Shown in pieces: positions 16,958 through 24,423 of a stretch of 64,000 nt of DNA. The stretch is taken from positions 265,404 to 329,403 of the forward strand of contig NZ_KI928917.1 of NCBI RefSeq assembly GCF_000521215.1. Reading direction: 5' to 3'. The notes under the pieces were generated by a model, which had not been told where the DNA came from, made no database searches, and was given only the letters and a program-made list of their open reading frames with translations. The position numbers and the translations under genes are program-made. The stretch is from Labrenzia sp. DG1229. GTDB taxonomy: Bacteria > Pseudomonadota > Alphaproteobacteria > Rhizobiales > Stappiaceae. Every line of letters begins with the position of its first letter. The first letter of the stretch is position 1.

Positions 16958-17680
16958 TTACTTTTTGGCAGGCGGTATCACTGCCTTTATAAAGCCCTCA
17001 CCGAAACTCGTTACAGCACACACTTTCAATCCAACTCTCACCTGAACAGAGAATTTTCCAACCTCAAGTGGATCTCGCAAACGTTCGTCAAATCTCGTGG
17101 GAACAAGCACGTCCTGCAAATGATTGGCTTCTCTTATCAAGCCTTGCCGCGCCAGGTTTGTGAGACTCTCTTCAATGGATTCAAAATTCAAAAATCCAAT
17201 AGCTTTCTCGTCAAGATACGGAGCACTTTGGGTTTTGTAGCTAGAGGGAGGCATTGGTTTCACCGCATTTGGCCAACGATCCGCAATTTCGGCGAGAACC
17301 TCGGCATCTTTCGGTGTCAACTCAGAAAGGATGGAAACAAAACTCTTGTGTACTTCATCACCATCAGCATCGCGTGCACTTGTGAGAAGGCTAACCCAAA
17401 GTTCATGCAAATTCTCGTCTTCTTCTAGTGTCGCATTCTCGAAAATGGGTAAAAGTATCTTGGGTGGAATTGGTCGTAGGTTTTTGATGCCGCGTTCGTT
17501 GATCGACTTCACATGATCCAAATGCAGATCGATCGCTTTTTCCAAACGAATGTATTTAAGTTTGTCATGAAAGATGCCCACGCCATCCGTGATTGATGGA
17601 CCGAAAATCTTATCGAGCCATTTCCCCAAATCAGATGTTTTGTCGATCAACTTGTCGACCGTCTTGCTTTCAATATCCAT
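16958..17680 (-). CDS. Abi-alpha-like (DUF4393) protein, antisense cargo gene
   Basis: 240 aa on the minus strand, converging with the head morphogenesis gene 7 nt away. The segment RPIPPKILLPIFENATLEEDENLHELWVSLLTSA matches the signature of the DUF4393/Abi-alpha family, named after proteins implicated in abortive infection. The gene is AT-richer than the flanking head genes. It occupies the slot where Mu carries Gp31 (its equivalent is displaced to 21526). As cargo against the late-operon direction it would be expressed in the lysogen from its own promoter at 17681-17933. Defence against other phages is inference. Confidence 0.75.
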   Translation of the reverse strand: MDIESKTVDKLIDKTSDLGKWLDKIFGPSITDGVGIFHDKLKYIRLEKAIDLHLDHVKSINERGIKNLRPIPPKILLPIFENATLEEDENLHELWVSLLTSARDADGDEVHKSFVSILSELTPKDAEVLAEIADRWPNAVKPMPPSSYKTQSAPYLDEKAIGFLNFESIEESLTNLARQGLIREANHLQDVLVPTRFDERLRDPLEVGKFSVQVRVGLKVCAVTSFGEGFIKAVIPPAKK

Positions 17681-17933
17681 GCTTCCGCCTTTGATTGCCC
17701 TCTTCCAGTTAAATGGGTGTCAGAAGCGCAGGCGCAAGATTTGTGCCCGGTCATACCGCTCAAACCCCAAAACCGCGCCCACGCTGTTTAAACCCTGTTT
17801 AAAAACGATCCTTATTTGCCACCCGCTCTGCAATCTGACATGATCCGCCTGCGGGCCCGAATTTGGTTCGACGAAACCGCAATCCCACGGTTTGACGCCC
17901 CGGCAAGCGCCGGGGTGTTTCCGTTTCTGGTGA
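17681..17933. other. Non-coding gap with stem-loop upstream of protease
   Basis: The gap holds the promoter side of the antisense gene and a strong stem-loop CCCCGGC/GCCGGGG (17898-17904 and 17909-17915, loop AAGC) followed by TGTTT. The stem-loop faces the plus strand and could be a terminator/attenuator between the cargo insert and the capsid genes. No other gene is seen. Confidence 0.5.
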
Positions 17934-18989
17934 ATGGGCACTCTGAGGCCCATGACGAAACTTGCCGCTACCCTCTTCATCGCTGCTGCCAATCCCGTTT
18001 CCATCGAAAATGATGGACCGTGGGTCAAGCTGCTCCCGTCCGGGATCGTGAAGCCTCGCGATGGTCGCCCCGCGATCACGGTTGGCAATGAAGCGGACAT
18101 GAAAGCGATCGTCGAAAAGACACTCGCCTTTCTTGCCGGCACTGAGATGATGATCGACTACGATCACCAGTCGCTCTTTGGAGCGGTGGAAGGCGTTGGT
18201 GGCACCGCGAAGGCTGCAGGCTGGGTCAAAGAGTTTGATGTTCGCGCTGACGGTATCTACGCCCGTGTCGAATGGACAGCATCGGCAAAGGCAGCGATTG
18301 AGGCCGGCGAATATCGCTACATTTCTCCTGCGCCACTTTCCGACAAGAAGTCAGGCAAGGTGAGCCAGTTGCTCAATGCGGCGCTTGTGAACATGCCCGC
18401 ATTGGACCTTGAGGCCATCGCTGCCAGCGTTCAGCTCTCTCTCACCGAAGGAACCAACATGGACGAAATTCTGAAACTTCTCGGCCTTGCCGAGGGGGCG
18501 ACGGAAGCTGACGCCTTGTCAGCCATCCAAGCCCTTCTGTCCGGTACCGCTGCAATCGCGCTTGCTGCCGGCCTCGCAAAGGAGGCTGACACCGGAACGA
18601 TCGCGGCGGCCGTGAAAAAGGCTGTCGAAGACGGCAACCCGGACCCGGCCAAATACGTGCCGATCGAAGCGGTCACCGCACTGCAGGCCGATATGAAGGT
18701 GCTGTCTGACAAAGTCAGTGGCGGTGAAGCGGAAACCGTTGTCACGGCTGCGATCAAAGAAGGCAAGCTTGCCCCTGCTCTCAAGGACTGGGGCATGGAC
18801 CTTGCCAAGAAGGACCTTGCCGGCTTCCAGGCGTTTGCGGCTTCAGCTCCCGAGCTGACCAACGTCCAGCTTGGAACGGCCAAGAAAACCGAAACCGACG
18901 CGGATCTCGACGACGCGGATCTTCAGGTCATGTCCCAGATGGGCCTGAGCCGCGACGACATGGTTGCGTCCAAGAAGGAGCTTGGCTGA
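17934..18989 (+). CDS. Mu-like prohead protease with in-frame scaffold (Gp32)
   Basis: 351 aa from ATG 17934; ATG 17952 is an alternative. The first ~165 residues match the Mu I-type protease (TEMMIDYDHQSLFG, AAGWVKEFDVRADGIYARVEWT, ISPAPLSDKK), with candidate catalytic Ser and His in the family region. The C-terminal ~175 residues are helical and acidic like a scaffold. An internal ATG (18459) with AAGGA six bases upstream would produce the scaffold alone, as with Mu Z. It processes the procapsid. Confidence 0.85.
   Translation: MGTLRPMTKLAATLFIAAANPVSIENDGPWVKLLPSGIVKPRDGRPAITVGNEADMKAIVEKTLAFLAGTEMMIDYDHQSLFGAVEGVGGTAKAAGWVKEFDVRADGIYARVEWTASAKAAIEAGEYRYISPAPLSDKKSGKVSQLLNAALVNMPALDLEAIAASVQLSLTEGTNMDEILKLLGLAEGATEADALSAIQALLSGTAAIALAAGLAKEADTGTIAAAVKKAVEDGNPDPAKYVPIEAVTALQADMKVLSDKVSGGEAETVVTAAIKEGKLAPALKDWGMDLAKKDLAGFQAFAASAPELTNVQLGTAKKTETDADLDDADLQVMSQMGLSRDDMVASKKELG
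18459..18989 (+). CDS. Internal-start scaffold protein (Mu Z-like), candidate
   Basis: In-frame ATG at 18459 (MDEILKLLGLAEGA) with AAGGA (18448-18452) six bases before. Product is 176 aa, mostly helical. Mu makes its scaffold from an internal start in the protease gene, so this is a likely second product. Confidence 0.6.
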   Translation: MDEILKLLGLAEGATEADALSAIQALLSGTAAIALAAGLAKEADTGTIAAAVKKAVEDGNPDPAKYVPIEAVTALQADMKVLSDKVSGGEAETVVTAAIKEGKLAPALKDWGMDLAKKDLAGFQAFAASAPELTNVQLGTAKKTETDADLDDADLQVMSQMGLSRDDMVASKKELG

Positions 18990-19399
18990 TGCCACCTCTC
19001 ACAACCGATCGTCGCACGCAGGAACGCAACGGCGATGTCCGTGAATATCCGGTGAAGGCGTCGACGATTATTTACGCCGGCGCAATGGCTGCACTCGATG
19101 CTACCGGCCATGTCGTTCCCTTCACCACCGCGACCGGCCTGGTCAGTCTCGGCCGCGCTGAATCACGTCTCGACAATTCCGGTGGCATCGACGGTGCCGT
19201 GACCGGCCGGTTCAAGGCCGGGATCTTCCGGTTCGACAACTCGGCCGCTGCCGACCAGATCACGTCCGCTGACATCGGTGCTGATTGCTACGCCGTCGAT
19301 GACCAAACCGTCGCAAAGACGGATGGCACGGGAACCCGTTCCGTTGCCGGCAAGGTCTTCGACGTCGACTCAGTCGGTGTCTGGGTCGAATTCGCCTGA
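18989..19399 (+). CDS. Head decoration-like protein (Gp33 position)
   Basis: 136 aa. Short beta-rich protein with a typical decoration or cement-protein pattern (STIIYAGAMAALDATGHVVPF..RFKAGIFRFDNSAAADQITSADIGADCYAVDDQTVAKTD). It sits between protease/scaffold and major capsid, overlapping the former by one base. It probably trims or stabilises the capsid surface. Confidence 0.75.
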   Translation: MPPLTTDRRTQERNGDVREYPVKASTIIYAGAMAALDATGHVVPFTTATGLVSLGRAESRLDNSGGIDGAVTGRFKAGIFRFDNSAAADQITSADIGADCYAVDDQTVAKTDGTGTRSVAGKVFDVDSVGVWVEFA

Positions 19400-19429
19400 G
19401 CCGGCGACAGTAACAGGAGATCCCCTTAG

Positions 19430-20326
19430 ATGGATATCAATGCTCAAACGCTTCAGTCGGCTTATGTCGGATTTAATGCATCGTTCCAGAGTGGCTTAAA
19501 AGAAGCCACAAGCATGTCAAGCCGCGTTGCAACCACCGTTCCCTCGTCTACCAAGGAAAACGAGTATGGCTGGCTCGGCAAATTCCCGCGCTTCCGCGAA
19601 TGGATCGGCGATCGTGTTCTGAACTCGCTTGCCAAACATGGCTACACGCTCCGAAACAAGCCGTTCGAACTGACAATCGAGGTCGATCGGGATGACTTCG
19701 ATGACGACAATCTCGGCATGTACTCGCCGATGTTCCGTGAACTCGGAATGTCATCTGCCACCTTCCCGGACGAACTGGTCTGGCCTCTCTTGCTGAATGG
19801 CTGGTCGAACACTTGTTATGACGGCCAATATTTCTTCGACACAGATCATCCGGTGCTCGATGAGAACGGCACGCCCTATTCCGTTGCGAACACCGACGGT
19901 GGATCCGGAACACCCTGGTTCCTGCTCGATGTCAGCCGGCCGCTGAAGCCATTCATCTTCCAGGATAGGAAATTCCCGAACCGGCTGGTCCGGATGGACA
20001 AGGAAGACGATGAGAACGTCTTCATGCGCAAGCAGTTCATTTACGGTCTCGATGGCCGGGCACAGTCCGGTTACGGCTTCTGGCAGATGGCTTGGGGCTC
20101 AAAGCAGACCCTTAACCCGGCGAACTATGAAGCTGCCCGTGTCGCGCTTGGCTCGATGAAAGGCGACTTCGGCAAACCGCTTGCGATCAATCCGACGCTT
20201 TTGGTTGTTCCGCCCTCTCTGGAGGGCGCTGCCAATGACATCGTCAGAAGCGCTCTTGTGAATGGCGGTGAAACCAACAAATGGGCCGGCACTGCCGAAG
20301 TCATGAAAGTGCCTTGGCTCGTTTAA
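19430..20326 (+). CDS. Major head subunit (Mu T/Gp34-like)
   Basis: 298 aa, matching the Mu T/Gp34 family in length and content: VPSSTKENEYGWLGKFPRFREWIGDRV, LTIEVDRDDFDDDNLGMYSPM, FFDTDHPV, and the late YGFWQMAWGSK. AGGAG lies 13 bases before ATG. It forms the icosahedral shell. Confidence 0.95.
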   Translation: MDINAQTLQSAYVGFNASFQSGLKEATSMSSRVATTVPSSTKENEYGWLGKFPRFREWIGDRVLNSLAKHGYTLRNKPFELTIEVDRDDFDDDNLGMYSPMFRELGMSSATFPDELVWPLLLNGWSNTCYDGQYFFDTDHPVLDENGTPYSVANTDGGSGTPWFLLDVSRPLKPFIFQDRKFPNRLVRMDKEDDENVFMRKQFIYGLDGRAQSGYGFWQMAWGSKQTLNPANYEAARVALGSMKGDFGKPLAINPTLLVVPPSLEGAANDIVRSALVNGGETNKWAGTAEVMKVPWLV

Positions 20327-20444
20327 AGCTCCAGTAGTGCGTCCCCACGAAAGAACGCCGTCGCCCTTATGGGCGGCGGGGTTTTCCAACCGGCACTGTC
20401 CCCCGTGCCTGTTGGCAAGCCCTTCAAACCAAGGACCAAGACCC

Positions 20445-20744
20445 ATGGCAGATGAAAAGAAACCCGCCGCACCAACCGGTCAGAGCGCGACCAAAGGCAA
20501 GCCGCAAGCGCCGGCCGCCAAGAAACCCGCACCGGTTGCAGCTAAGCCTGCTGGCGATACGCAAGCCAAAGCAGAAGCTGGACCCAAAATGGCACTCCGG
20601 ATCGCTGCGAAGCCGAAGGAAGGCTTCCGCCGCTGCGGTGTGCATCACCCGTTCGGACCGGCCGACCATCCCGAAGGCAGGTTCACCGCGAAGGAGATCC
20701 AGATCCTGAAGGGTGAACCCAACCTGGTCGTCGTCGACCTTTAA
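20445..20744 (+). CDS. Gp35-like phage protein
   Basis: 99 aa from ATG 20445 (AAGGA nine bases upstream). Long Lys/Ala/Pro-rich N-terminus, then RIAAKPKEGFRRCGVHHPFGPADHPEGRFTAKEIQILKGEPNLVVVDL, the typical Gp35 ending. Found after the major capsid gene in Mu-like phages; role unknown. Confidence 0.8.
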   Translation: MADEKKPAAPTGQSATKGKPQAPAAKKPAPVAAKPAGDTQAKAEAGPKMALRIAAKPKEGFRRCGVHHPFGPADHPEGRFTAKEIQILKGEPNLVVVDL

Positions 20745-21094
20745 TTCCAGGAGGAGCGCCGCGAGCGCGGACGTCATGGGCGGCATGCCAACCCGCGCGA
20801 AGCCCCGCTGCCGGACCAAGAGGCCTCAGACATGCCGGAACTAGCAGAAATCGGATGGTTCATTGGAGGTTTTGCAACATGCGCCCTGCTGGGTCTGCTC
20901 GCCTTCTTTTACCTCGTAAGCAAGATCAATTGAGAGACCCGTTTGGGGTACCGGCAGAGAACAGTGGCAAAGAATACCCAGAGGGCGGTCTGGTACGGCT
21001 CGCAAGGCCCCCAGCGGTTTCCCCGGCTTTCAGCCCTTGGGAAACCTGAAACAAGGACCCCAGGTCGCCGCCCGCACACTTCTGAGGAAATACC
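20745..21094. other. Intergenic stretch holding one small ORF
   Basis: 350 nt between Gp35-like and DUF1320 genes. Apart from a 33-aa ORF at 20832-20933 nothing else is visible; there is no strong promoter-like or terminator-like element. Confidence 0.5.
20832..20933 (+). CDS. 33-aa single-pass membrane peptide (candidate)
   Basis: ATG 20832 with GAGG eight bases upstream. MPELAEIGWFIGGF followed by a hydrophobic run (ATCALLGLLAFFYLVSKIN) predicts one membrane helix. Small membrane peptides in late phage operons are common, but this one has no recognised family. Confidence 0.45.
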   Translation: MPELAEIGWFIGGFATCALLGLLAFFYLVSKIN

Positions 21095-21526
21095 GTGGCC
21101 TACGTCACCCAACAAAATCTGATCGACCGGTTTGGTTCAACGGAGCTGATACAGCTGACCGACCGGACCAACATGCCGGCAACGACGATCGACGCCACTG
21201 TCGTCGCCGCCGCGATCAGCGATGCTGAGAATGTTGCAGACAGCTATATGGCCAAGCGTTACGCCCTGCCGCTTTCCCCGGTGCCGGACGTCCTGGTCCC
21301 CGTTGTCGCGAACATTGCCCGCTACAATCTCTATGGCGAACGCGCTGAAAAAGAGAGCGCGATCTATCGGAACTACAAGGACGCCATTGCCTGGTTGAAG
21401 GACGTTTCCAGCGGCACCGTCCAGTTGGAAGCCGATGGTGTTGCCGCTGATCAGCCAACCAGCGGTCAGGTCCAGGTCTCTGCCCCCGAACGGGTCTTCA
21501 CCCGTGACAGCCTGAAAGGCTACTGA
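21095..21526 (+). CDS. DUF1320 protein (Gp36-like)
   Basis: 143 aa from GTG 21095 with GAGG upstream. The text AYVTQQNLIDRFGSTELIQLTDR..AISDAENVADSYMAKRYALPL is the Gp36/DUF1320 signature, including the YMAKRYALPL box. It forms part of the head-tail connector or tail start in Mu-like phages. Confidence 0.9.
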   Translation: MAYVTQQNLIDRFGSTELIQLTDRTNMPATTIDATVVAAAISDAENVADSYMAKRYALPLSPVPDVLVPVVANIARYNLYGERAEKESAIYRNYKDAIAWLKDVSSGTVQLEADGVAADQPTSGQVQVSAPERVFTRDSLKGY

Positions 21527-22122
21527 TGACCGGGATCCGCGAGACCATCACCGTCGAGGACAAGGAAATCAACGCCGCCCTCACCCGTGTTGAACGGGCT
21601 GGCGGCGACACAGCTGCCCTGATGCGCGAAGTGGCCGGTGCGATGCTGTTTTCCGTTCAGCGCCGCTTTGAAACCGAAAGCGCTCCGGACGGATCCAAGT
21701 GGCCGGCGCATGCGCCCCGCACCGCAAAGGCACGCACGAATCGCAAGACACGCGGCAATGCTCCCATCACGCCGAAGCTACTGCGGCAGACCAACCGGCT
21801 TTACAAGTCGATTTCTTCTGAAGCCACTGCCAGCGCGGCCGCTGTCGGTACCAATCTCGACTATGCCCGTATTCACCAGCTTGGTGGCACAATCACACAA
21901 TATCCGCAGTCCCGGAAAGTGAAGTTCCGCAAGGTTGGAAACCAGACGCGTTTCGCCAAGAAAGCTCACAAGCGCTCAGTTGAGAAGCCAGTCGCCTTTG
22001 GTCAACGCACGATCGTCATCCCGGCCCGGCCCTATCTCGGCTTTTCGCAAGACGATCGGCAGACCTTAATCCGGATCGCGAACGAGCACTTTGAAGTCGC
22101 CCTTGCAGGAGGCCAGCCGTGA
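21526..22122 (+). CDS. Phage virion morphogenesis protein (Gp31/G-like)
   Basis: 198 aa. Contains the family box DGSKWPAHAPRTAKAR and KLLRQTNRLYKSISSEA, GTNLDYARIHQLGGTI and RPYLGFSQDDRQTL. Mu places the homologous gene after F; here it follows Gp36, so gene order is changed. It likely completes the tail or head joining. Shares a base with the previous stop. Confidence 0.88.
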   Translation: MTGIRETITVEDKEINAALTRVERAGGDTAALMREVAGAMLFSVQRRFETESAPDGSKWPAHAPRTAKARTNRKTRGNAPITPKLLRQTNRLYKSISSEATASAAAVGTNLDYARIHQLGGTITQYPQSRKVKFRKVGNQTRFAKKAHKRSVEKPVAFGQRTIVIPARPYLGFSQDDRQTLIRIANEHFEVALAGGQP

Positions 22123-22547
22123 GCCTCGTTTCTGAAATCAGGGAGAATTTAAAAACCGATCAAACGGTCTTCAAAATCGTTGCCGGCGCGATCGAGTTTT
22201 CCCAGATCGACAAGAAGCATCTGGCATCACCAGCCGCTTACGTGATGGTGCCCGAAGACGCCAGCAGCGAAAACGAGCGCATGACAGGCGGTGTGCTGCA
22301 GCGTCTTGAAACAGACATTGCCGTCCTGATCGTGGTCGAGAATCTATCGGGACCGTTCGGTGAAGCTGCTGGTGATGATCTGGAAAACCTGAAGTCCTTC
22401 GTCCGGACCCGGCTGATCGGGTTTGTTCCCCCGAGCGCCACTGAACCCATCACCCATGTTTCCGGCGAGCTGATCAAGGCCAGCGGTGGCACCGTCTGGT
22501 TTGAAGACCGTTTTTCCGTCCCGTCCTACCTGGAGCAATCCTCATGA
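22119..22547 (+). CDS. Gp37-like tail-completion/terminator protein
   Basis: 142 aa with GTG start overlapping the previous TGA. Features a mixed alpha/beta fold similar to phage tail terminator proteins (AAYVMVPEDASSENERMTGGVLQRLETDIAVLIVV..WFEDRFSVPSYLEQ). In this order it sits between head completion and tail tube, which fits Gp37/DUF1834. Confidence 0.75.
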   Translation: MSLVSEIRENLKTDQTVFKIVAGAIEFSQIDKKHLASPAAYVMVPEDASSENERMTGGVLQRLETDIAVLIVVENLSGPFGEAAGDDLENLKSFVRTRLIGFVPPSATEPITHVSGELIKASGGTVWFEDRFSVPSYLEQSS

Positions 22548-22714
22548 GCGACAAGCCCTATCAACCGCGCCTTGGCGGCCGCTACGAGGTCGACAAGGAA
22601 ACCGGCAAACCCTCGCGGGTCGAAGGTACCGAGCAGCCGGAAAAGCCGGCGCAGCAAAAAACCGCACCGGCGAAGGCTTCAAAGCCTGCCGCGAAATCCC
22701 GTAAGGAGACCTGA
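22544..22714 (+). CDS. Small basic protein, Gp38 position
   Basis: 56 aa from ATG 22544, overlapping the preceding stop by ATGA. Lysine/proline/alanine-rich, likely disordered (GRYEVDKETGKPSRVEGTEQ, then KPAQQKTAPAKASKPAAKSRK). In Mu-like phages a short protein often fills this place, but this one is not a clear match to DUF2635. Confidence 0.6.
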   Translation: MSDKPYQPRLGGRYEVDKETGKPSRVEGTEQPEKPAQQKTAPAKASKPAAKSRKET

Positions 22715-22716
22715 CC

Positions 22717-23646
22717 ATGGCAACGCGCAAATATCGAAAGCTTGCGCTGCTCGCAAAGATCGAGGCAACTGAAGGCACGGACAGTGTTCCGACCGGTGCC
22801 GCCGATGCTATCCAGGCGAATGATGTTTCCATCACGCCGATGGCTGGCAACGAGGAAACCCGCAACCTCATGCTGCCGTGGCTCGGCAACCAGGGCGTCA
22901 TCCTGACCGGTGATTATGTGCAGATGGAGTTTTCCGTCGAAGTGGCCGGTGCCGGCGCGGCGGGTGACGTGCCGCCCTATGGGGCACTGTTCAGAGCCAG
23001 CGGCATGTCAGAAACCATCAACGCCGGCGTCGACGTCCAGTATGCGCCGGTGTCCGATGGTGAAGAGAGCATCTCGATCTATTACATCCATGACGGTGTC
23101 CGTCACGTCGCCCTTGGTGCACGTTGCAACATGTCGGTTGAATTTGCTCCAGAGCGGATCCCGCGCTTCCGCTTCACCGTCATGGGTCTTCTCGGCACGA
23201 TCACCGATCAGGCGCTGCCGGTTGTCGATCTGAGCGGTTTCCAGACACCGGTCGCGGTATCATCCGCAAACACCACTTTGACGCTTCACGGTGTCAATCC
23301 GGTGGCTGAAAGTATGTCGATCGACCTTGGCCAGCAGATCGAGCCGCGCTTCCTGATCGGCGAGGAGCGGATCCTTTTGACCGATCGCAACACCAACGGC
23401 ACCGCCGTGGTGGAAGCGCTGCCACTTGGAACGATCGACTGGTTTGCCATTGCGCGGGCCCGGACCCAAGCGGCCATGCAGCTCGTTCAAGGCACAACGC
23501 CCGGCAACATCGTCCAGTTCGATGCACCGGCTGTTGAGATCGGACGGCCGTCGCAAGGCCAGACACAGAACATCATCAACTATTCGCTGCCGCTCAGTTT
23601 TGTGCCGAGCGCCGGCAACGATGAGCTTTCAATCACCGTGAAATAG
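22717..23646 (+). CDS. Phage tail tube (major tail) protein
   Basis: 309 aa. Pattern of siphovirus tail tube proteins: LLAKIEATEGTDSVPTGAADAIQANDVSITPM at the N-terminus, PPYGALFRASGM, then a long beta-rich region. Its presence with no tail sheath gene means a non-contractile tail. ATG 22717 follows a GGAG five bases after the previous gene. Confidence 0.88.
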   Translation: MATRKYRKLALLAKIEATEGTDSVPTGAADAIQANDVSITPMAGNEETRNLMLPWLGNQGVILTGDYVQMEFSVEVAGAGAAGDVPPYGALFRASGMSETINAGVDVQYAPVSDGEESISIYYIHDGVRHVALGARCNMSVEFAPERIPRFRFTVMGLLGTITDQALPVVDLSGFQTPVAVSSANTTLTLHGVNPVAESMSIDLGQQIEPRFLIGEERILLTDRNTNGTAVVEALPLGTIDWFAIARARTQAAMQLVQGTTPGNIVQFDAPAVEIGRPSQGQTQNIINYSLPLSFVPSAGNDELSITVK

Positions 23647-23659
23647 GAACCGCCCTCCA

Positions 23660-24046
23660 ATGAAGTTCGCAATCACCGACGTCTATCTCTTTTGGTGGCC
23701 TGTCACGGTCCGCATGCCGGATCCAGAGAAAGCCGGCAAGATTGTCGAGCAGTCCTTCGAAGCGCAGTTTGAAGCGCTGAACGAGGATCAAGCCCACGAA
23801 ATCGACGCGGCCTTCAGGAACCTTGAGAGCGAGGAAGAGCGTCGGGGCCATCAGCATGATGTCCTTCGCCGGGTGACAAAGGACTGGCGCGGGGTTCTGG
23901 GCGCTGACGACAAGGACCAGCCCTTCACAGCCGATGCATTTGATCTGTGCCTGAAACAGGGATGGTTTCGCGCGGGCATGTATGAAGCCTATCGGCAGGC
24001 GATGGCTGCTGAAGAACAGGGCGACGGGCCCACGGCAAAAAACTGA
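23660..24046 (+). CDS. Tail assembly chaperone, short form (G-like)
   Basis: 128 aa, ending KN-stop. Acidic helical protein (MPDPEKAGKIVEQSFEAQFEALNED..EERRGHQHDVLRRVTKDWRGVLG) in the chaperone position between tail tube and tape measure. The final codons AAA AAC TGA form the slippery site of a programmed frameshift that yields a longer G-T product. Confidence 0.85.
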   Translation: MKFAITDVYLFWWPVTVRMPDPEKAGKIVEQSFEAQFEALNEDQAHEIDAAFRNLESEEERRGHQHDVLRRVTKDWRGVLGADDKDQPFTADAFDLCLKQGWFRAGMYEAYRQAMAAEEQGDGPTAKN

Positions 24047-24088
24047 AAGAGGCCGCGCGTGCATGGGCACGGGCCTGTCGCGGCCTTT
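24037..24088 (+). promoter_or_regulatory. Programmed -1 ribosomal frameshift site with stimulatory stem
   Basis: Slippery heptamer A AAA AAC at 24037-24043, in the zero frame right before the TGA 24044-24046. Starting 7 nt later, GGCCGCG (24051-24057) pairs with CGCGGCC (24079-24085), extended by A-T and G-T pairs, with an inner GTGC/GCAC (24059-24062 and 24067-24070). The -1 frame is open from here to 24423. Confidence 0.85.
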
Positions 24089-24423
24089 CCGACATGTCCC
24101 GTCCGGCCGGCATTGATCCGGATCTGGCATCGGACTTCAAAGAACTCGGTGTGAATGTCGCGCCAGAGGCGATCGCAAGCAAAGAAGAGGCATTTGACGT
24201 GTGGCGAGTGAACTGGAAGACAGTCATCTCTTTCGTGACACTCGAAACGCAGTGGCGGGTGGTTTCCGGCCATGCCGGCTTGACGTGGCTTGGCCTTGAT
24301 TATGCAGCAGCTGCAGCCGTCTTTCAGGGACGCAGCCACCGGGTCTGGCAGCGGCTTTTATCTGAACTCCGGATCATGGAGCACGCCGCGCTTGAAACCC
24401 TGAATGCGGAGCGGCCGTCATGA
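24043..24423 (+). CDS. Tail assembly chaperone C-terminal part (T-like, DUF1799), by -1 frameshift
   Basis: From the slippery site the -1 frame runs LKEAARAWARACRGLSDMSRPAG.. to a DUF1799-like end. No own ribosome site is seen before the in-frame ATG 24094, so this part is best explained as the extension of the G-like protein, as in the lambda G-GT system. The T part should bind the tail tube subunit while G binds the tape measure; role of the ratio is inference from lambda. Confidence 0.8.
   Translation: MKEAARAWARACRGLSDMSRPAGIDPDLASDFKELGVNVAPEAIASKEEAFDVWRVNWKTVISFVTLETQWRVVSGHAGLTWLGLDYAAAAAVFQGRSHRVWQRLLSELRIMEHAALETLNAERPS

Noticed and set aside
20337-20444. Upstream extension of Gp35-like protein
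   Set aside because: ATG 20445 has AAGGA upstream and begins the family-like Lys/Ala/Pro-rich part; the upstream part looks non-coding.
24094-24423. DUF1799-like ORF as an independent gene
   Set aside because: No ribosome site near ATG 24094; the slippery heptamer and open -1 frame explain it as a frameshift extension.
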